Shown piece by piece: positions 31,884 to 40,800 of a stretch of DNA of 64,000 nt (its first letter is position 1; every line of letters begins with the position of its first letter). The notes under the pieces were generated by a model. That model ran no database searches. It saw nothing but the letters and a program-made list of their open reading frames with translations, and had not been told where the DNA came from. The DNA comes from Henricia sp. BOLD:AAB3569 (Eukaryota; Echinodermata; Asteroidea; Spinulosida; Echinasteridae), in contig JBBELK010000298.1 of the NCBI GenBank assembly GCA_037783545.1, forward strand, positions 682,001 through 746,000. Direction: 5' to 3'. The position numbers and the translations under genes were made by a program.

Positions 31884-34800
31884 GTAAGAAAGGTTGTTTG
31901 TGATTTAGATTAAAACAATGCAAAGCCAATGAGTTGTTGTGTCTTGAATCGGTGTTGGGCAATGCAAAATGCCAAAATGGTGCACATGACCACGTGCATA
32001 ATGCAAGCATGAGTTGATCATAATTTTTTTTTTCGGGTATTTTTTTTCGTTCACATTTAACACAGATTTTGGTAAGTTTATAGGAGTAACTATAGAATAC
32101 AGGGCCACTTGGAAGTTGACCCCCAGGTTACTGGCAAATTTTCCCTTTTAAAAAAATCCCTCACCATTGTGTTATATCAATAAGCCAGTTAAATACAATT
32201 CCCACTGAACTAGGGGGTCAACTTCCAAGTCGCCCTGCATTTTATAGTTGTACTAGTTTATATATTGGAATCTCTAGCTTATTCAATTCTAAGATATAGG
32301 CCTACTTCCCACTTGCACTTCTTTAAAATGACTCATCTAGCATTGGAATGTGCAGATTTGATGGAAAAATCCCAAATTTCGAATGGGAATAATTTAAGAT
32401 TTTGTGAGGAAACACTTGGACATTTTTCAGCCTGTCTCATATATTTTGCACACAAGGTCTGAAGCCATGATCAACTAGGAGTGAAAAACATTGACCGTTT
32501 TCCTTGAAAATACTTAAAGTTTTTCTGCCATAGACTTAACACACGGCGTCTCACTATCTCAGTGGCAACCAGTGAACGGAATTTATACCGGATTTTGGAC
32601 ATGAGACCTCAGGTGATTGCCGAGTCGTAAATTCTTTCCAAATTCTTTTCTACCTTAGTTCGAAAATCATGCTTAAGGCTTATTTCAGTGAGGACTGCCA
32701 CTCGGTCCTCCAAGAGCTCACTTCAAGAGTGTACCACTACCAAGCAATTTGAGGAGCCATCTGCTTCAAGGCCAGCAGCAGCAGCAGATACATCAATAGC
32801 AGCGGATGAAGACATGGTCTCCCCAGATCAGCAGATATCTCGGACTATTCCAGTCAGCCCAGAGAAAGGTAAATCCGTTAATTTCATGGAATTTAGCCAA
32901 TTGGCCTGGCCAACTCCCACAAGAAATCTTGTTGAATTCGTCTTGGTTTTCAAAGGGCAAAAATTCAGCTGTCACATAAAGACAGATTACATGATTGGAA
33001 AACTTTTACGAACAGGAACAACAGCATTACATAACTAAAGAATAATGTTGATGAACTGTCGTGTAGAAATTTACGCCACAAAGATGCAGTATAAATGCTC
33101 CAGAAAACCTTAAAATCCATGCATGGATTGTGTGTTAAATGAATGGTAAAAAAATTGTCTCCAGACGATTTGTTTTTTTAAAAGTACAAAGGTTACCATT
33201 GTATTTGGAGAAAAAAAATCATGTGGTGTTTGTTACCATTGCTATCAACACTTTGTCTTTTTTTTTTTGGTTTGTTTTGGTCAACTTATGAAGTCAAATT
33301 TTGGGTAACTGCAAATGATGTAGTATGTACCCTGTAATGGGGCTTTAAAGGCACAGGCTCGTCAGCAATGCGCACGCCAAATTCGTGCCACGAAATACGC
33401 AGCTCCATGTAGCAAAGGCACAGAGCTGCGTATTTCGTGGCACGAATTTGAAGCGCGCGCATTGCTGACGAGCCTGTGCCTTTAAAGTATACATAAGACA
33501 ATTGCATTTGATTTTTTTTATTGGTGCAGCTAAACAGGAAAAACTGTTGCTTCAGCTCCCCGATCAGCCGGCCGACGCTCGCAGCTTGAAAGTAGCTATC
33601 ATTGGATCTCCGAATGCTGGCAAATCTACCCTTATCAACGGACTTATGGGCCAACGGGTAAAGCTGCCTTTCCATAGGCCTGGTTTTCATCCGTCTTGCG
33701 TTTTTCATCCGTTTGCGTCTGAATCGCTCCATAGACTGATACACAGATGTTCACAGATTTACGCCTAACTTACACAATATAAACATGATGATCGTAGAAA
33801 ACTTCCCCTGAAATGGTTTTGTCTGAAGTGCTATAGTCTTTGAGAAATGAGTAAAACAATTAGTTTTCGTCTCATGAGACGAAAATTCAATTCGCCCTAA
33901 AACCGTTTCGCCCAAGTGCCATTTCGCCCTAAACCACTTCGTCCACAGGCCGTGGTTCAGGGCGAAATGGTTCAGGGCGAAGTGGTTTTGGGGCGAAATG
34001 ACTGCAAACCCTTTTTTGACTGTTTTCTCAAAAGTTAGACGAAGTACGGAGCTGGTTTTTGCTCAGGTTGGTTTTAATCATGCATATCTTCAATCACACA
34101 GGGGGATAAAACTATTTGTAACAGTTTACCAATCATGTATACTATCTTTAAACCATGTGATATTTATATATTGTTCAACAGGTGTTTTCTGTGTCAAGCA
34201 AGGTCCACACTACCCGGTCTAATGCTCTGGCAGTTCTTACCACAGGAAATACACAGATTGTGAGTAAATAGACAAATTCCAAGACACGTAACAGACTGTA
34301 ATCATAATTTAGTTCAGATAGACTACTGAAATGTGATATCAGTTACCATGGTAACTGGGCCTAAACGTTCGCTGGTAATCTGAAACGTCCATTACTAAAA
34401 CGCAGGGAAACAGTTCACCTGTTTTAGTGTAGATCCAGTAACCTTGGTAACACATAAAGGGTGACTTCTCAATTTAGTACTCTGTTATTGGTTTGATTCA
34501 CACGGCCTTAACTATTCTTGGGTTTCACTTGACTTGACAACAGTTACTATCCGCCATTACTGTGTCCATACTATGGCACGCAAAAGCGAAAAATAATTCA
34601 ACACTGATAATTTAATGTTGACGCGTATTTTCGCAAATGTTGCGCAGGAAAAAAAAGGTTGGCATGACTTTTAAATGTTGATAGACTGTTTGAAACTGGC
34701 GTACCGTGCTTTTGTTGGCAAGTTTTTAAACATGTTGAGACTTGTTTTTCAAGGTTGATGGCAGAATTATCAGTGTTGAATTATTTCCTCTTTGGCGTGC

Positions 34801-37800
34801 CATAGTATGGACACAGTAATGGCAGATATGATAGTTGTTGACGTCACGCATATCTGGAGGAGATCATAATTATCTCAATAGAAACAATTTAAGATTTTTT
34901 TATATTTATACAATCAATTTGAGTCGTACATATTTTCTTTGGCAAGCTATTCCTGATGTTTTGTTGGTTCGTTTTTGCATTGTAGGTCCTGCTCGATACA
35001 CCAGGCATGGTTAGCCACAGACAAGGTAGAAAGTAAGTGTAGTGAAATTACTTTAGCCACAATATTCGGTATAGAATGATGTGTTTCTCACCAGGATTCG
35101 AAACCGAGACATCTGACCCTCCGGGTACCGTAGATGCTCTACCAGCTGAGCTACCAGGAAGATGCTCTACCAGCTGAGCTATGAGGCACAGTGGTATACT
35201 CCCTCAGGTTTTCCTCAAGACCTCTGACTCACCAGGCAAATACTCTACGAGCTGAGCTACATGTACGAGGCACAGTGAGATACTCCTTCAGGTTTTCCCC
35301 CAAGAACCTATCTTTTCTCTTGGTGTTGCGTGGATGCACAACTGAGCAAAGTAACAAACACATGATTTTTGTATGGTGCCTAATCACCCTGCAAAAGGTT
35401 ACAAATTTCCAATATACGCTCGTAACTGGGACGGCCTAAAATGTAACACAAGTGTCCGTTCCGGTTACGAGCGTATATTGGAAATTTGTACACAGGATTT
35501 TTAGAAAGGCATGTTGTCACACTATCTGTAACCCTTTTTGGGCCTAAGTTATCTCTTCAGAACAACTGAAACTTATTTCTTTTATTTTAAGACCAAACAA
35601 AGGTATTTTCTGGATAATATGGTCTGTGTTGCCAAAATGCCCCCTTTACTGTGGAAAGACCCTTTTAAGAGTTAGGTATGCATTTACAACGTCTGAGGCA
35701 GTAAGACAAAGTATTCAATTGCTTGATATTTTCCCTGTTGGTTTGATGAACTAGCAACCCCTGCAATTTTCAGGGAAAAAAACCCATTAATGTCCTGAAA
35801 AAGAAAAACTGAAATCAATCATTGAAAAAATATAGCCCCCTTTTCAGAGATTGCCGAGCCCTTGGGCCGTTGTTAAGGTGTAAATTAGCCCAATTCAGAA
35901 TGCGTGTCATCAATTATTAAAATTGAATTGTGTTCTTGTTCTTTCCCAAAGGCATCACCTGGCGCGATCTCTTCTGATTGATCCCAAGAACAGTCTCGAA
36001 GAGGCAGATCTGGGTAAGAAAAATAAATGAGCGAGTTCAGATCTTCTTTACTGGGCATGCACACATGCAGTTACAGACAGATTGGAAAACGTTTAAAAAC
36101 AGGAACAACAGCATTACATAATTAAGAAATAATGTTGATAAACTGCCTTGTACAAATTTCAGCCACATAGATGCAGTAATACTTCAGAAAACCTTTAAAA
36201 AATACATGCATGGTTTTTGTGTTGAATAAATGGTAAAAACGTTTTCTGCAGAAATTTTTTTTTCCAACAATGGTTGCCCTCAATTCATTTTGTACGCAAG
36301 AAGTTACATGTACACAGAGCGACAAAAGAAACGCACAAATTTTCTCCACTTATTGATCGAAAAAGCAGTCAATCTGAGAGTGGGAATTTTCAGCACACAG
36401 AAGCTTTTTGCAGTCATGCATAATGAAGCTGTTATGTGAATATTTCGATGTCAAATTTTGATTAAATTGAAAATTTGTTATTCCAAATTCAAAGTGCGTG
36501 CGAAAAGCTAAATAACAAAAAGCTAAATAAATGTTTCTAGAAAAAAAAAAATACCTGACAAAGTACACCTGACATCAACTGAGTTTCCTGTATTAAACAC
36601 ACAATCCAGTGTCGAATCCAGCCTCATTAAAATACAGGAATACCAATGGATTTCAGGGGGTCCGACCCCCCTGTATTTCATTGTATTCCTGTATTTTAAT
36701 GAGGCTGGATCCGCCTCTGCAATCCCTCACGATTAACGGCACATATTTGATTATGCCTCGGGGTCTAACATGCTCTGCGTGAAACTTCCACTCCTGTGGG
36801 ACTCGAGTAGAAACAATTCCAGAATGATTGAGCACTACTTCCGTCCAGCAGAGGTACTTTGGAACTGTCTGAATAAGGGTTGAGAGAAAAATGGGCATGG
36901 GTTGTGAGGTACCTCATGGAATCAAGTGATGCACTTTTATTACAAGGCCCTTGTTGGGACCGTAGAAATTCTCTTGTGATAGGGAGCAGTGCTCCATGTC
37001 CCAACTAGAAATAAATGAGTGGCCCCTGTGGCCAATTTCACAAAGTGCTAAGACGTGTCTTAGGAAGGGTCACTCTTCTTACCTTGGGACATTGGTATGG
37101 GAATTAGGAGGCATTGAACTCATCTTAAATTTTGTGAAATCAATCATAGGTCTCAGTGGCTAGTTGAAAATTTGTACTAACTGGCAAGACCTGTTTTTGA
37201 TTAAAATACAGGACCAGGGGCCAATTTCACAAAGCACTGGGACATGTCTTAGGAAGGCCGGGTCACTTTTCTTATCTTGGGACATGGGAATTAGGACACA
37301 TTGAACTCGTCTTAAAGGCCCTGTAGATGATCTGTTTTTGAGCGATTCTGCGAATAAAACCACTATAAATCAAAAGAAAGACATCAACAAACTCATCCGA
37401 AGAAATTTCAGCTTTGTCAAATGTACCACGTTTAAAAAAAACATGAAAATCCGTATGCATTTTCCTGGTCTTGGCGGGGTGTTTCAAATATTTGTTCTCA
37501 GTTGATCGGGTACTATGTGGCTTGTGTCATGCACTCTGTGGCGCACATACTGTGTGTGCGCGCGATCCATAAAAACCGCGTAGATGCGAACCAAAAATAA
37601 GTTTTAAAAATTATTTCATCTTTACGGATTATTTTCTGGTAAAATTATATCATTTTGAGCGAAAATCTTTCATTGGATAGTTGCTATTAATTCAATCTTT
37701 ACTTTCAGAACTTTTCCCCTGTAAACTCGTCGATTACTTTTTGGGTCATTGCAAATGATCCACTGGGCCTTTAACTTTTGTGAAATCGATCCCTAGTCGT

Positions 37801-40800
37801 ATTGAGTAGGCAGTCTTTCTGTAAAGGGATTACAATTCATGATTTTTCATAGTACGCCATGTACTCCCCGTTGATGTTTTCGTTTTCTTTTCTTTACAGC
37901 GTTGGTATTGGTGGATGCTTCCAATAAATGGACGTCTACGAAGATTGCTAATGAAATTCTGTTAAGTCTGCACCTTCAGCCGAAGGTTTCATCCATACTG
38001 GTGCTTAATAAGGTACAAAACTCGTTTGGGGGCAAGGTGGCTTTTGGGGCGAAGCTAGTGGTTCAGGGCGAATTAATCTAAATGGTTTTGGGGCGAAGTG
38101 AATTTTCGTCTCATGAGACGAAAAATAATTGTTTTACTCATTTCTCAAAAACTATAGCACTTTAGACAAAACCATTTTAGGGGAAGTTTACTACCGTCAT
38201 CATGTTTATATTGTGTAAGTTATGTGTAAATCTGTGAACATTTCTGATTTTCGAGATTACCAATGATGTGTTCTAACTTTGAACACACCTGTTAACTTAA
38301 AACCTGATATTGATAACCAAGTCACTTTATTACAATTTTCCCAATATGACAGGTTGACTTGGTCAGCAAAAAGCAGGACTTGTTTTCACTCACTGCCATG
38401 CTGACCGAGGGAATCATTGATGGTGTTAAGTTTACCATGGATGACTGGACTGCTCGAAGCCTTACGGAGGTAGAAAATCGGCGTTTGATGTCGCACAAAT
38501 ACAAACCCACGGCATCTTCTAAACAAGATGCCGATATATCGTCAGATTCGGCCGCAGAGACTGAGTTGGCAAATGGTGCGAAAAACAACCATTATGAAAC
38601 AGCAAGCTGTTTGAGTAGCTCTAACGGCTCACATGATCCAGTTTGCGAAAATTCATCAGAAACGAAGGACTTGAAGTCAAAATTTGAAAATCTTAGCGAT
38701 GAGGATGTGAATGATAAAATCCAGAGTGATTCTAAAATTGGAACAATCTCAGAACTTCTCCCGATGTTGACAGAGTATGTTAGTTCGGAAGACCAAATTT
38801 GCCAAGATTCAAAACTGAAAGATCTCGGCGACAAGGCTGCAAATGATGAAATTCAGCGTGATCCTAAAATTGAAATAATCTCGAAACTTCCCCCAACGTT
38901 AGCAGACCCATTTTGCCAAGATTTATCCCAAACAGCGGACTCGGAGTCAAAACTTGAAAATCTTAGCGATCAGGCTCCGAATGATAAAATCCAAAGTAAT
39001 CCTAATATCAGAACCATCTCAGAACTTCCACCAACGTTATCAGAGTACGTCAGTACACTTGAACATTTCACTTCAAACGTCGACTTTGATAAACCGACGC
39101 GACCTGCAGTTGATGCTACGAAGGCGGAGGTTGTAAGCACACAGAAAGAGCTACAGCGTAGATTATTACAAGAAGTGGAGAAGCGAAGTGGCTGGGATAA
39201 GTTTGAAGCGGTGTTTATGGTGTCTGCATTGATTGGCGAGGGAATTGACGATGTTAAGGTAAAAACATACAGTATGCCATACAGTTGAAAATAATGTGTT
39301 TTTCCATAAAAACGGGAACCAGTGTAACATTTTAATCTTTGGTGTCGGCCGAACGGTTAACCGGTTAACCGACACTTGAAAGGATTGCAAACCGGTTTCT
39401 GAATTAAACGTAAATTTCAACCCCTAATAATTTTAATGTCTTGTGCCAGCCCTGTGACAGCCCCAAAACAGTCTTGTGCCAGCCCCAAAACAGTCTTGTG
39501 CCAGCCCTGTGACGGCCCCAAAACAGTCTTGTGCCAGCCCTGTGACGGCCCCAAAACAGTCTTGTGCCAGCCCTGCGACAGCCCTGCAACAGCCTTGTGA
39601 CAGCCTTGTGACAGCCTTGTGCCAGCCCTGCAACAGCCCTCACGATGGCTTTGACTACAGCACAGTTTTTTGCTTTACTTTTTTTGTTATCAGTTTAACT
39701 TTATATTCCTTGGTTTGTCTATCGCAAACCTTCAGGACCATCTGTTGAGCAAGGCAGCACCAGGCGACTGGGAATACCACGAAGACGTCCTCACCAACCT
39801 CTCACCTGAAGAGATCCTGATAGAAGCTATTAGAGAGAAGCTCCTAGAATACTTGCCACAAGAGGTTCCCTACAACATTACACAGGTAGTACAGCAGGGA
39901 CCCCAACAATGCATAGTTCCGACCTGTCAATCAACCGAACCCGCCAACCAATCACAACAGAGCTAGCAGACATCACCCACATAGGTCAAAGTGCACTGTA
40001 CGCTCACAACATCACGCGATGTTCTGCCCCATACAATTTGTACAGTGTTGTATGCGATGATCCGGGTGATTTTTTGGTTTCAAGGCCGGTCGTTTCGTTG
40101 TTCAAAGGTACGAAAGCACGTATGTCATGATATGACATCCCTGTATTACTGGCCCTTTACTCGGTGTGTTCTAAGATAACTGTCAACCCTGAATCATGAA
40201 TACCTTTGCGTTTTCTCCAATGAATCTGTGCTTTCCGTTGAAAGTCCCATTGCTTTGTGCGTTGTGTGTCGCCATTTTGACGATAGCGTGTGAGCCATAG
40301 CAACAATATCCAAGGGGGCGGGGCTAACTAGGCAAACTCGGAACTATGCATTGAACACTCTCAAATGACGTCACTTCCTACAAATTGTCATGTGCATCAT
40401 GATCTTGAGCGTAATTTTTGTGACACACATTGGTTGCGCCGTATTTCAAACAAATTTCGAGCAACATGTGCGCGTGTTTGGAACATTTTCCAGGATATGC
40501 GTACGCGTTTGTACCACGTTTTAAAAAAAACATGAAATCCAGATGCGATTTCCTGGTCTTGGCGGGGTGTTTCAAATATTCGTTCTCAGTTGATTGGGTG
40601 TGGCTTGCGTCATGCACTCTGTGGCGCACATCATATACTGCGTGTGCGCGCAATCCATAAAAATGCATCGCGTTGGAACACGTACACGAAGAGATCCATG
40701 CATTTTGGACCGCGTAGATGCGAACCAAAAATAAGTAAATCGTTTGCAAACGATCTAAATAATTTCATCTTTACGGATTATTTTCTGGTAAAATTATATC

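Noticed and set aside
33286-33744. 152-codon minus-strand frame opposite ERAL1 exon 3
   Set aside because: It spans the MITE palindrome at 33344-33486 and the antisense of the P-loop exon, and has no motif of its own.
39404-39748. Repetitive frames on both strands with GTRLFWG or PKQSCASP units
   Set aside because: They are translations of the GC-rich minisatellite in ERAL1 intron 8, and flanking exons join in frame without them.
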